Assembly (NCBI RefSeq): GCF_001570905.1
Contig: NZ_BCSO01000001.1
Coordinates: forward strand, 372,001-436,000
Direction of reading: 5' to 3'
Length of the DNA: 64,000 nucleotides
Source: [Zimmermannella] alba NBRC 15616
GTDB taxonomy: Bacteria > Actinomycetota > Actinomycetes > Actinomycetales > Microbacteriaceae
The translations under genes were made by a program, and so were the position numbers. Under the pieces are notes generated by a model. That model saw nothing but the letters and a program-made list of their open reading frames with translations. It made no database searches and was not told the DNA's origin. Shown here one piece after another: positions 16,956-25,750 of this stretch. Positions within the stretch are counted from its first letter, which is position 1, and every line of letters starts with the position of its first letter.

Positions 16956-18155
16956 ATGCACACTGAAGCGCGTGATCAGGCTCCAAGTCAGGCTGATTCG
17001 GCCGCGACAGCACGGTGGCGGGTGCTCATTGACGAGCTCATCGCACATCTCGATGCAATTGCTGAGCGCTTCGTGGAGCGTGCGAGCAGCGTTCCCGCCT
17101 ACGCGTCCGGCCCCATTCCGCGCCAGGACGTTCGTCGCACGGCACGCGATTCGATTGGCGCACTGCTCGAACTTGCCCGCGAACACGACGGTGAACAGGG
17201 GAGCGTCTCGGCAACCGAACAGGTGCAGGCCATCGCCGACCGGATCGGTGTTCGGCGAGCGCGCGCGGACGTGCAACTTGATGACCTCTTGAGCGCGGTG
17301 CGTCTCGACTTCTCGATCATTTGGGACGAGCTCATCCGGATTGCTGAAGAGCGAGATGCGATGCTGCTCGTCACCCGCGCAAACTCCCTCTGGCTTGCCG
17401 TTGACGAGTATGCGGACCGCGTGCGCGAGAGCTACCTACGCGAGCGTGAACTCATGCGCCGCGAAGCCTCTGCTGCTCGGCATGAACTCCTGGAGCGGAT
17501 CTTCCATCCGACGCCGCTCGGCGAAGACCTCAGCGAGCGCGTCCGCACCGAGTTTCGTTTTCGTCCGGATGATCGCTTCATCGTTGCGTTCGCACACGCT
17601 GCCGAGGCACAAGCTCTCGAAGAAAGCGCGGCGGTCCTTCGACGAGCCGGGGTTCTCGGCGTGACGCACGCCCGTGGTGCCGACCGACTGGCCCTCTGGG
17701 CACAACCTCGCACCGCCCGCGACCGGCAGCGAGTGGATGACACGCTGTCCGGACTCCGCTGCGGTCTCGTTGATGACATCCCCGATCTTGATCAGATCGC
17801 TGCGGCCGCCCACACGGCAGCACGTCTTGCCGCGAGTTTGACGCCCGAAGATGCGGGTGCCCTGCGCGTGATGGTGGGTTGGCCTCGTCTTGCCAGAGAA
17901 GCGCTCCGTGACGAGGGCCTCGACATTCGTGCCCGAGTTGACCAGCCGCTGCAGCGGCTTCGCGCGCCAGACCGCCGGACACTCGTCACGACCGTGCTCG
18001 GCTATCTCGAGCTCGGGAGTGTGTCGGCCGTCGCTGAGCGTGAATTTTGCCACCGGAACACGGTGCTCAACCGCTTGCGTCGCTTTGAAGAGCTCACGGG
18101 GCTCGACGTCACTGTGCCCGATGATGCGGCGATCGTCGTGCTCGCCTGGCGGTAG
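16956..18155 (+). CDS. PucR/CdaR-type helix-turn-helix regulator
   Basis: 399 residues. The N-terminal ~170 residues are helical (RVLIDELIAHLDAIAERF onwards) and resemble the sensor-like region of actinobacterial PucR-family proteins. The C-terminus carries the PucR_C helix-turn-helix: TTVLGYLELGSVSAVAEREF then HRNTVLNRLRRFEELTGLDV (about 345-390). PucR-type proteins activate purine and other nitrogen catabolic operons. It diverges from the ThDP enzyme/amidase pair (117 bp between starts) and is the obvious candidate regulator of that pair. Confidence 0.86.
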   Translation: MHTEARDQAPSQADSAATARWRVLIDELIAHLDAIAERFVERASSVPAYASGPIPRQDVRRTARDSIGALLELAREHDGEQGSVSATEQVQAIADRIGVRRARADVQLDDLLSAVRLDFSIIWDELIRIAEERDAMLLVTRANSLWLAVDEYADRVRESYLRERELMRREASAARHELLERIFHPTPLGEDLSERVRTEFRFRPDDRFIVAFAHAAEAQALEESAAVLRRAGVLGVTHARGADRLALWAQPRTARDRQRVDDTLSGLRCGLVDDIPDLDQIAAAAHTAARLAASLTPEDAGALRVMVGWPRLAREALRDEGLDIRARVDQPLQRLRAPDRRTLVTTVLGYLELGSVSAVAEREFCHRNTVLNRLRRFEELTGLDVTVPDDAAIVVLAWR

Positions 18156-18158
18156 CGC

Positions 18159-19733
18159 TTACATCACGAGGAATGCTGCGAGGAAGACCTTCAAGATCAT
18201 CGACAGTGGATAGGCGAGCGAGTAGCCGAGCGCCACACGCGAGTCCTCGTTCGTCTGGTCGTTGCCGAAGGCCAAGAGGCTTGACTGTGTCTGCATACCG
18301 GCCAACATGCCCGCGAAGCGTGTGCGGCCCATCTTGCCGAGCCAGCGGATGAGAACGAGCGCAACTGCGACCATCGTGATGCTCAGGATGATGCCGAGGA
18401 GCGCAATGCGCGACCAGAGGTCGCTCTCGAACGCCTGGAGAAGGTGGCCACCTGCGCGCAGCCCCGCCGCTGCGGTAAAGAGCATGAGGCCAAGATCGGT
18501 GAGCACCGTCGCTGCCGTGTGCGGCATCGCCGTGAGGAGCGGACCAATGCGCCCACCACGGCCAAGGACGAGGCCGAGCAAGAGCGGTCCCGAGCCGCCG
18601 AGCGTGAAATGACCACCCGAAGGAAGCGGAATCGGGACAGCACCGAGCGCGAGCCCCAAGGCAATACCCGCGCCGAGGAGGACGGGGTTGAGGTCGCTCA
18701 GGCCGCGGCTTGAGTCGCCGAAGAACTCGGTGAGTTCCTTCATTCGCCGCTTCGGAGCAATGACGCGCACCCGGTCACCGAGGCGGAGCACGAAGTCTGC
18801 CGTGCCAGCCATGTCGACGTCGCCACGGCGGACGCGCGAGATCGTTGCGGAGAAGCGTCGCTCAAGGTCGAGCTCCTCGATCATGCGGCCAGCGACGCCA
18901 CGGTCCGAGACGGTGACGCGCATGACGTCCAGCGATCGGCGGTCTTCGGCGATGCGATAGTGCGAAACGTGTCCGAGCTCGCGAGCGATCGCTTCCAGAC
19001 GGTCGGCCGGACCCACGACGTTGACGATGGAGCCCTGCGGGAGCGTATCGTCTGGCCGAACCACCACCTGGGGTGCTTCCGCGCTTCGGCTCAATCGCAC
19101 AAAGCAGACCTCATCGCCGTGCTGGGCGAGAATCTCCGACACCTGCGGCGAGTCGCTCCGTTCGACACGGATCGCGCGCTCGAACAGCTCCGGCGGCGCA
19201 TCCTGGTCGCGAGCGCGCCGCTGCAGGAGGACGTCCATGACCACCATGACGATGACGATGCCAATGAGGTAGGTCACCGAGTAGGCGACGGTGGCCTCTG
19301 GGCCGCCGCCCGTCGCCGCGAGACCCGGCGTCGAGTTGAGCGCGCCAGCAAAGGTACCGGCGATCGTCTGCTCATTGAGACCGAGGAACGGGCCGATGAG
19401 CCGTGCTGCGAGCGCAGCCAGCCCTAGGGCAAGTGCAACCGCGACAAGCCACGGCCACGAGCGAAAGAGGCCGTTAAAAAAGGACGGGCCGCTCGCCACA
19501 CCGATCGTGAAGGCAAAGACCGCAAGGCCCAGCTGGCCGACGATCTCCGGCAGCTCCAGCGAGACACCGTACGTCGAGGCAAACACCGACATCGCGATGG
19601 CGATGAAGAGTACCGCGCTGGCCCCGAGCCGGACCCCGGCAATAGAGATCCTGCCAACGCCAGCACCAAGGGCAATAGCGATGAAGAGCGTGATGAGTGG
19701 CTGGCTAGCGAGCCACGCGAGGATCTCGGCCAT
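18159..19733 (-). CDS. AspT/YidE/YbjL-type transporter with two RCK_C domains
   Basis: 524-residue membrane protein. About five hydrophobic segments (1-165) precede a soluble region with two TrkA_C/RCK_C domains (about 195-265 and 280-345), followed by about six more segments. GTFAGALNSTPGLAA and MQTQSSLLAFGNDQTNED are the paired repeat motifs of the AAEx (AspT) family, whose characterised member exchanges aspartate and alanine. panB ends 8 bp upstream on the same strand, so the two are probably cotranscribed; aspartate decarboxylation yields the beta-alanine needed for pantothenate, which makes an aspartate or beta-alanine substrate attractive but unproven. It is convergent with the PucR-type gene (3 bp gap). 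Confidence 0.85.
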   Translation of the reverse strand: MAEILAWLASQPLITLFIAIALGAGVGRISIAGVRLGASAVLFIAIAMSVFASTYGVSLELPEIVGQLGLAVFAFTIGVASGPSFFNGLFRSWPWLVAVALALGLAALAARLIGPFLGLNEQTIAGTFAGALNSTPGLAATGGGPEATVAYSVTYLIGIVIVMVVMDVLLQRRARDQDAPPELFERAIRVERSDSPQVSEILAQHGDEVCFVRLSRSAEAPQVVVRPDDTLPQGSIVNVVGPADRLEAIARELGHVSHYRIAEDRRSLDVMRVTVSDRGVAGRMIEELDLERRFSATISRVRRGDVDMAGTADFVLRLGDRVRVIAPKRRMKELTEFFGDSSRGLSDLNPVLLGAGIALGLALGAVPIPLPSGGHFTLGGSGPLLLGLVLGRGGRIGPLLTAMPHTAATVLTDLGLMLFTAAAGLRAGGHLLQAFESDLWSRIALLGIILSITMVAVALVLIRWLGKMGRTRFAGMLAGMQTQSSLLAFGNDQTNEDSRVALGYSLAYPLSMILKVFLAAFLVM

Positions 19734-19741
19734 GGATGCGG

Positions 19742-20569
19742 TTATGCGGCGGGCGTGGAGTCGGGGTAGCTTTCGGATTCGTTCGGGAAGGCGCCCGAGG
19801 CGACGGCCTCACGGTAGTCCTGGGCAGCGCCGAGGAGCGTCTCGTGGAGCTCGGCAAACTTCCGGACGAACTTCGGCAGGCGACCGCTGTTGAGACCGAA
19901 GGCGTCCTGCCAGACGAGGATCTGCCCGTCGCACTCAACGCCTGCGCCGATGCCAATCGTCGGGATGTTGAGTGACTTCGTGACCTCGGCGGCCACTGAT
20001 GCGGGAACCAATTCGAGGACGACAGCGAAGGCACCGGCTTCCTGGACGGCGAGCGCGTCGTCCATGAGCTGCTTGGCTGCGGCGCCGCGTCCTTGGATGA
20101 CGTGTCCACCGAAGCCGTGCTCCGACTGCGGCGTGAAGCCGATGTGAGCGACGACGGGGATGCCTGCGTCGACAACCTTGCGAATCATCGCCTGCGAGCG
20201 GACACCGCCCTCAAGCTTCACCGCCTGGACGCCAGCTTCCTTCATGAAGCGGATCGAGGTCTCGAGCGCCTGCTCCGGCCCCTGCTCGTAGCTGCCGAAG
20301 GGGAGATCGGCGACGACGAGGCAGTGTGGTGCGGCTGTGGCGACGGCACGGGCAAGAGGGATGAGCTCATCAACCGTGACCCCGAGGGTCGTCTCGGCCC
20401 CGTAGACCACATTCGCAGCCGAGTCGCCCACGAGCAGCAGGTCGATACCGGCTTCGTCAAAAATGCGCGCCGTCATGCAGTCGTAGCTCGTCAGCGCAGT
20501 GATCCGACGTCCTTCGGCCTTCGCTTGGGCGATCTGGCGAACACGGATTCGTTTGCGAGGCTCTGACAT
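19742..20569 (-). CDS. panB: 3-Methyl-2-oxobutanoate hydroxymethyltransferase
   Basis: Adds a hydroxymethyl group from methylene-THF to ketoisovalerate, the first committed step of pantothenate synthesis. 275 residues from ATG 20569. Family motifs are present: [17 protein letters not shown] near residue 25, [27 protein letters not shown] and [16 protein letters not shown] use ATG 20569 because TACGAT lies 7 nt upstream (leaderless); ATG 20578 would add three residues. Location upstream of glnA2 matches the conserved panB-glnA2-glnE neighbourhood. Confidence 0.95.
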   Translation of the reverse strand: MSEPRKRIRVRQIAQAKAEGRRITALTSYDCMTARIFDEAGIDLLLVGDSAANVVYGAETTLGVTVDELIPLARAVATAAPHCLVVADLPFGSYEQGPEQALETSIRFMKEAGVQAVKLEGGVRSQAMIRKVVDAGIPVVAHIGFTPQSEHGFGGHVIQGRGAAAKQLMDDALAVQEAGAFAVVLELVPASVAAEVTKSLNIPTIGIGAGVECDGQILVWQDAFGLNSGRLPKFVRKFAELHETLLGAAQDYREAVASGAFPNESESYPDSTPAA

Positions 20570-20576
20570 GCTGCTC

Positions 20577-20582
20577 ATCGTA
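20577..20582 (-). promoter_or_regulatory. -10 hexamer TACGAT for leaderless panB mRNA
   Basis: On the minus strand TACGAT is followed by GAGCAGC and ATG 20569. The divergent glnA2 start, by contrast, has a good Shine-Dalgarno and hence a leader. Confidence 0.5.
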
Positions 20583-20629
20583 GCCACGGCACTAGCCTGG
20601 AGTCAGCGTTTCCAACGGAGGAGTTTCTT

Positions 20630-21964
20630 GTGGACAAGCAACAGGATTTTGTGCTGCGCACGATCGAGGAGCAAGGCGTTCGCTTTGTCCGGCTCTGGTT
20701 CACCGACGTTACGGGGACGCTGAAATCGGTCGCCGTTGCACCCGCTGAAATCGAAGGTGCGTTCACGGAAGGCATCGGCTTCGACGGCTCCGCGATTGAG
20801 GGCTTTGCTCGCGTGAGCGAAGCGGACATGCTCGTGCACCCCGATCCCGACACCTTCCAGGTGCTGCCGTGGCGGGGGGACGTCGACCAGACCGCGCGCA
20901 TGTTTTGCGACGTCCGTACACCGGATGGCCAGCCTTCGCCAACGGATCCGCGACACGTCCTGCGCCGCACGCTCGAGCGCGCCGCAGGAGAGGGGTTCAC
21001 CTTCTTCGTGCACCCGGAGATCGAGTTTTACCTCCTACAGCACGACAACTTCCGCCAGGGCATCGCACCGGTCGACGAGGCAGGGTACTTCGACAACGTC
21101 CCTGGTGGTACCGCACACAACTTCCGCCGCCGCGCGGTGCGCATCCTCGAAGAGCTCGGCATCTCGGTCGAGTTCAGCCACCACGAGGGTGGTCCTGGCC
21201 AGAACGAAATCGATCTGCGCTACGCGGACGCGCTCGATATGGCCGACAACATCATGACCTTTCGCACGGTCATTAAGGAGGTCGCGATCGAGCAGGGCGT
21301 GCACGCGACCTTCATGCCGAAGCCCATGTGGCAGCACCCCGGTTCGGGCATGCACACGCACCTGTCCCTCTTCGAGGGCGACGAGAACGTCTTCTACGAC
21401 CCGAGCGCCGAGCACCAGCTTTCGACGACCGGTCGTCGCTTCGTGGCCGGCCTCCTGCGTCACGCACCGGAAATCACGGCGGTCACGAACCAGTGGGTGA
21501 ACAGCTACAAGCGCCTCTGGGGTGGCGACGAGGCACCGAGCTACGTGTGTTGGGGCCACTCGAACCGCTCGGCGCTCGTGCGCATCCCTCGTTACAAGCC
21601 GAGCAAGTCCTCCTCGGCCCGCGTGGAATACCGCGCGATGGACTCGGCGGCAAATCCATACCTCGCCTTCTCACTGCTGCTCGCGGCGGGGCTTAAGGGC
21701 ATTGAGGGGGAGTACGAGCTCCCGGCCGAAGCCCTCGACGATGTGTGGCAGATGACACCGCGCGAGCGCCAGGTGCTTGGCTACACGCCGCTCCCGACGA
21801 GCCTCAAGGAAGCGATCACGCTCATGGAGGACTCGGAGCTTGTCGCGGAGACGCTCGGCGAGCAGGTGTTCTCGTACTTCCTCGCAAATAAGCGCGAGGA
21901 GTGGAACGGTTACCGCGCCCAGGTCACCGACTACGAACTCGAGCACTCCTTTCGGGCTCTGTAA
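20630..21964 (+). CDS. glnA2: Glutamine synthetase, GlnA2-type
   Basis: 444 residues of the type I glutamine synthetase family; ligates ammonia to glutamate with ATP. FTDVTGTLKSV and GIGFDGSAIEGF are N-terminal motifs, HPEIEFYL and HHEGGPGQNEIDLRY carry metal ligands, and HSNRSALVRIPRYKP is in the ATP site. The segment where GlnA1 has its adenylylation Tyr reads LDDVWQMTPRERQ, with Trp and no Tyr, so regulation by GlnE is not expected. GTG 20630 has ACGGAGGAG upstream. glnE starts 2 bp after the stop. Confidence 0.94.
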   Translation: MDKQQDFVLRTIEEQGVRFVRLWFTDVTGTLKSVAVAPAEIEGAFTEGIGFDGSAIEGFARVSEADMLVHPDPDTFQVLPWRGDVDQTARMFCDVRTPDGQPSPTDPRHVLRRTLERAAGEGFTFFVHPEIEFYLLQHDNFRQGIAPVDEAGYFDNVPGGTAHNFRRRAVRILEELGISVEFSHHEGGPGQNEIDLRYADALDMADNIMTFRTVIKEVAIEQGVHATFMPKPMWQHPGSGMHTHLSLFEGDENVFYDPSAEHQLSTTGRRFVAGLLRHAPEITAVTNQWVNSYKRLWGGDEAPSYVCWGHSNRSALVRIPRYKPSKSSSARVEYRAMDSAANPYLAFSLLLAAGLKGIEGEYELPAEALDDVWQMTPRERQVLGYTPLPTSLKEAITLMEDSELVAETLGEQVFSYFLANKREEWNGYRAQVTDYELEHSFRAL

Positions 21965-21966
21965 TC

Positions 21967-24900
21967 GTGACGCGACGCCCAGGTGAACGTGGCGAGCTGA
22001 TCCGCCACGGCTTTCGCTCGCCGAGCGAGGCTGACGAGGCACTGACGCGGGTCGAGACCGAACGCGGGATGTCCCGCGAGCGCATCCTTGCCCAGATCTC
22101 CCGCGCCGTGGCCGACCCTGACCAGGCGGTGCAGTTCCTGGCACGAGCGATTGATCGAGCACCCGAGCTCGTCGCGAGCTGTGAGGATGACACGCTCCTC
22201 GAGACGGCCCTCATCGTCATGGGCGCCTCGAGCGGGCTTGCCGAGTTCCTGCTGCGCTCGCCGGAATCGCTGCTGGCCATGCACGACGGTGTGGCGGGCT
22301 TCGACCACCCAGGGCGAATCGTCGACCGGATCACCGCGAGCGTCAGGGAGGAAACGCCCGGCGCTGCTTCCCGCATCCTCACTGGCCACGAGGCGCGGAC
22401 AGCGCTTCGTCAGGCATGGCGTCGTGAGCTTGGCCGTATCGTCCGGACGGACCTCCCCTCGGAGGAGCCGCGTGAGATTGTCGACCAGGTCGCGGCGCTT
22501 ATGAGCACGCTCGCGGACGCGGTGCTGCACGCGGCGCTCACCGTGGCACGTGAGGAACTCGCCCAGATCAAGGTGGGGCCGGGACGCGTGCGGGATGGGG
22601 AACTCGATGCCCTTCGCTTCGGCATCCTCGCCATGGGCAAATGCGGTGCGCAAGAGCTCAACATTGTGAGCGACGTGGACGTCATGTTCGTTGTTGACGT
22701 CGTCGACGGCACCGAGATGGAAACTGCTCGCGCGATCGACGTGGGGTCGAAGCTTGCCACCCGCGTCATGCAGATCATCAACGAGGCCGGCGTGGAACCG
22801 CCACTCTGGGAGCTCGACGCGAACCTGCGACCGGAGGGCAAGGACGGTGCGCTCGTGCGCACACCAGACTCGTACCTGAAGTACTACGAGCGGTGGGCGA
22901 AGAATTGGGAGTTCCAGGCGCTGCTCAAGACTCGTGCCGCCGCTGGTGACCTCGCGCTCGGCAACGAACTCGTGGAGCGGCTCGCCCCGCTCGTGTGGGC
23001 GAGCGCCGGGCGCGAAGACTTCGTCAAACAGGCTCGCGCGATGCGAGAGCGCGTGACCGACCACATCCCGCGTGACGAACTCGATGTGCAGCTCAAGCTC
23101 GGCCCTGGTGGCCTGCGCGACATCGAGTTCACAGTGCAACTCCTGCAACTCGTCCACGGACAAAACGACGAAACGCTTCGCGTGCGCTCGACGCTCGAGG
23201 CGATTGAGCGGCTTTGTGACGGCGGCTACATCGGCCGTGACCTCGCGGAGCGCTTCGACGTCGGCTATCGGAGCCTTCGGCTCCTCGAGCACCGTCTGCA
23301 GCTGCGTCGCCTCCGGCGTACGCACCTCATGCCGCGCGAGGAAAGTGAACTCGCCGTCCTTGCGCGCGCCACCCGCACAAAGAACTCGGGCGAGCTCATT
23401 CGCACCTGGCAGCGCCTCCGCATCGAAATTCGCGGCCTCCACGAAAACGTCTTCTACCGGCCGCTCCTGTCCGCAGTCGCGAGCCTTCCGGAGGAGAGCT
23501 TCTACCTCACGAACGAGCAGGCCGCCGCGCGCCTTCGCGCCATTGGATTCCAAGACACGAAGGGTGCGCTGACGCACCTCGCGAAGCTCATCGACGGCGT
23601 CTCACGCGGAGCACAGATCCACCGCCACCTCTTGCCGGTCATCCTGCTGTGGCTCGGCCAACGTGGAAACCCGGACCAGGGGCTTCTCGCGTATCGGAAG
23701 CTCTCCGAACAGCTCGGCGACAGCAGCTGGTATCTGCGGCTGCTTCGCGACTCGAACGCGGCTGCCGAACGCTTGACACAGCTGCTCGGCGATTCGCGCT
23801 TCTTCGCGAACTTCCTCGAAGTGCATCCAGAGGCTGTTCGCTGGCTTGATTCCCCGACGCACCTCGAACCGAAGACACCCGAGGCGCTGCGCAGAGAACT
23901 GGAACGGACCATTCGGCGGTACGACGACGAAGCCGGGATGCGACGTGCCATCCGCACCGTCCGCCGCCGCGAAATGCTGCGGCTTGCGATCGGCCGTTTC
24001 CTCGACCTCAACAGTGTGGATGTCACAGCGCGCGGCCTCGCAGAGCTCTCGACCGAGATTCTCCAGGCAGGGCTCAACGCGATCGAACGCCTCGACGACC
24101 TCGCCGAAGTAGCAGCATCCGAGCGTCCGCCACGCTTCGCTATCATCGCCATGGGGCGCTACGGCGGCATGGAACAGTCTTTCGGCTCCGACCTCGACGT
24201 CCTGTACGTGGCCGATCCCGCCGAGGATGACGACGCCGAGCGCGCCATGAAGGCCGCCCACCAGCTCGTGAACCGACTCACGAAGCTGCTCGACGATCCG
24301 CGACTCCCGATCGAACTCGACGCTGAGCTCCGGCCGGAGGGCAAGAAGGGTCCGCTCGTGCGCTCACTCGCGGCGTACACGAGTTACTACGAGAGCTGGT
24401 CACTCGGATGGGAAGCGCAGGCACTCCTGCGCGCCCGCCCCGTCGCAGGCGATGAGGAGCTTGGCCGCGCCTTCATGGCACTCGCCGACACCATCCGCTA
24501 CCCAGCACAGCTCGATGCGCGCGAACTTGTCGAGATCCGCCGCATCAAGGCCCGCATCGAAGCCGAGCGTCTGCCACGCGGGGCCGACCCACGCCGACAC
24601 TTGAAGCTTGGACCCGGCAACTTGAGCGATGTCGAGTGGCTCGTGCAGTGCTTGCAGCTGCAGCACGGTGCCGAAATCCCGGGCCTTCGCACGGCATCCA
24701 CCATGGACGCGCTTCAGGCGGCCCAGGACGCGGGACTCATCACCGCCGAGGAACACGAGACACTGCAAACTGCGTGGCAGCTGGCTTCCGCGATTCGCGG
24801 CGCGATCTTCCTCGCGAGCGGCAAGCGCCAGGACGTGCTGCCGGAGTCGATGGTCGATCTCGAGGCGATTGCACGTGTCCTCGGATACAGACACGGCGAG

Positions 24901-24981
24901 GGAGCGATCCTGGAAGATCACTACCTGGCCGTGTCGAGGCGCTCACGAAAAGTGTTCGAAGAGCGCTTCTACGGGGCTTAG
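21967..24981 (+). CDS. glnE: Bifunctional glutamine synthetase adenylyltransferase/deadenylase
   Basis: 1004 residues from GTG 21967, 2 bp past glnA2 and without its own ribosome site, so translation is probably coupled. Two nucleotidyltransferase halves are visible: the N-terminal one with GKCGAQELNIVSDVDVMFV (SDVD near residue 235; deadenylase half in this family) and the C-terminal one with GRYGGMEQSFGSDLDVLYV (SDLD near 741; adenylylating half). Helical linker domains follow each. Expected target is Tyr402 of GlnA1 encoded 0.8 kb away. An upstream extension overlapping glnA2 is unsupported. Confidence 0.94.
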   Translation: MTRRPGERGELIRHGFRSPSEADEALTRVETERGMSRERILAQISRAVADPDQAVQFLARAIDRAPELVASCEDDTLLETALIVMGASSGLAEFLLRSPESLLAMHDGVAGFDHPGRIVDRITASVREETPGAASRILTGHEARTALRQAWRRELGRIVRTDLPSEEPREIVDQVAALMSTLADAVLHAALTVAREELAQIKVGPGRVRDGELDALRFGILAMGKCGAQELNIVSDVDVMFVVDVVDGTEMETARAIDVGSKLATRVMQIINEAGVEPPLWELDANLRPEGKDGALVRTPDSYLKYYERWAKNWEFQALLKTRAAAGDLALGNELVERLAPLVWASAGREDFVKQARAMRERVTDHIPRDELDVQLKLGPGGLRDIEFTVQLLQLVHGQNDETLRVRSTLEAIERLCDGGYIGRDLAERFDVGYRSLRLLEHRLQLRRLRRTHLMPREESELAVLARATRTKNSGELIRTWQRLRIEIRGLHENVFYRPLLSAVASLPEESFYLTNEQAAARLRAIGFQDTKGALTHLAKLIDGVSRGAQIHRHLLPVILLWLGQRGNPDQGLLAYRKLSEQLGDSSWYLRLLRDSNAAAERLTQLLGDSRFFANFLEVHPEAVRWLDSPTHLEPKTPEALRRELERTIRRYDDEAGMRRAIRTVRRREMLRLAIGRFLDLNSVDVTARGLAELSTEILQAGLNAIERLDDLAEVAASERPPRFAIIAMGRYGGMEQSFGSDLDVLYVADPAEDDDAERAMKAAHQLVNRLTKLLDDPRLPIELDAELRPEGKKGPLVRSLAAYTSYYESWSLGWEAQALLRARPVAGDEELGRAFMALADTIRYPAQLDARELVEIRRIKARIEAERLPRGADPRRHLKLGPGNLSDVEWLVQCLQLQHGAEIPGLRTASTMDALQAAQDAGLITAEEHETLQTAWQLASAIRGAIFLASGKRQDVLPESMVDLEAIARVLGYRHGEGAILEDHYLAVSRRSRKVFEERFYGA

Positions 24982-25070
24982 CAAGACGTCTGCGCGAGGC
25001 TGGTAACGGCACCTCTTAGAGGAGGTGGGTCCGCTCAACTCAACCTTGCACAACGCGTCAAGAACGAGAG

Positions 25071-25409
25071 CTAAAGCAGCAGCTCAATGTTGAAGCTATC
25101 GCCCACATGTTCGTGGAGGAGCTGGGCGAGTTCCCGCCCTCGCTGCTCCCATTGGGCTTTTGAACCAGGCGGGAAGAAATCCCCTGTCTCGTAGTCGGAG
25201 TAACGGGTGAAGTAATCGCACCAAGCTTTAAGCTCAGCGACAAGTTCATCGCCGAGGAGATCATGCCAATTGACAGTTCCCCAAGGGGTAGGCCAGCATG
25301 CGTCGGACAACGGCCAGTTCATTCCATAATCTGCTTGCATGCGCAGCTCGATCCGCCCCTGCGCATCGCGTGGGGGTCCGTCTGGGTATGGACTTCGATT
25401 TACTTGCAA
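25071..25409 (-). CDS. Hypothetical 112-residue protein
   Basis: Unrecognised protein of unknown function. The readable part is GRIELRMQADYGMNWPLSDA, then WPTPWGTVNWHDLLGDELVA, a helical stretch around ELKAWCDYFTRY and a C-terminal helix (RGRELAQLLHEHVG). Trp/Asp-rich small orphans with an N-terminal beta strand and an ELKAW-like helix occur scattered in actinobacteria, some next to toxins, but I cannot assign it as an immunity protein. TTG 25409 is the first start; ATG 25334 is an alternative. Codon use includes more A/T-ending codons than its neighbours, consistent with transfer. Confidence 0.5.
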   Translation of the reverse strand: MQVNRSPYPDGPPRDAQGRIELRMQADYGMNWPLSDACWPTPWGTVNWHDLLGDELVAELKAWCDYFTRYSDYETGDFFPPGSKAQWEQRGRELAQLLHEHVGDSFNIELLL

Positions 25410-25635
25410 TGCACTGTCCGATCGTGATGGGATTCAGACCGAGGGGCTGGGACGTATCTTCGCCGGAGGTATCGGGGGCTGGGGTTGCAGCCATGGGGAC
25501 CTCAATCGACTGTCCTGTTTCGAGCGCTGTCAAGGTGTAGCACTCGTACTGCTCACACAGGTCTGGGGTATACCCACCCGCGATGTCAGGAGTGTCTTCT
25601 TGTGCGTAAACCTCAAGTGGTTCGAACGAGCGGGA
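25261..25635 (-). pseudogene. Possible decayed coding frame upstream of the orphan gene
   Basis: On the minus strand a frame stays open for 125 codons and contains protein-like sequence such as PDIAGGYTPDLCEQYECYTL and MAATPAPDTSGEDTSQPLGL, with acidic and Thr/Pro-rich composition. It has no credible start with a ribosome site (TTG 25533 is the best) and its end overlaps the neighbouring 112-codon frame by ~150 nt, which points to a frameshifted remnant rather than two intact genes. Low confidence. Confidence 0.25.
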
Positions 25636-25750
25636 CTACGTTCAGCACACATGCGTCTCTGCACTCAGATTCCTAATCCAGCGCAGTTTTGCACCTGCAA
25701 CGTGTAGACGAGGTTGGAGTTCACAACCACTTGGGGCCAAATTCTGGGGC

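Larger units (their letters stand above)
24982..25750. other. Low-GC island between convergent glnE and glnA1
   Basis: This stretch reads at roughly 50-55% G+C, lower than the flanking genes, and interrupts an otherwise conserved gene block. It contains one plausible minus-strand gene (25071-25409), one apparently decayed minus-strand frame (25261-25635), and near the glnE end a 6-bp hairpin (CACCTC/GAGGTG about 25009-25026). I find no integrase, terminal repeats or tRNA target. Confidence 0.6.

Noticed and set aside
25339-25707. Plus-strand 122-codon frame in the low-GC island
   Set aside because: No ribosome site, Cys/Arg-rich composition, and it opposes the more protein-like minus-strand frames.
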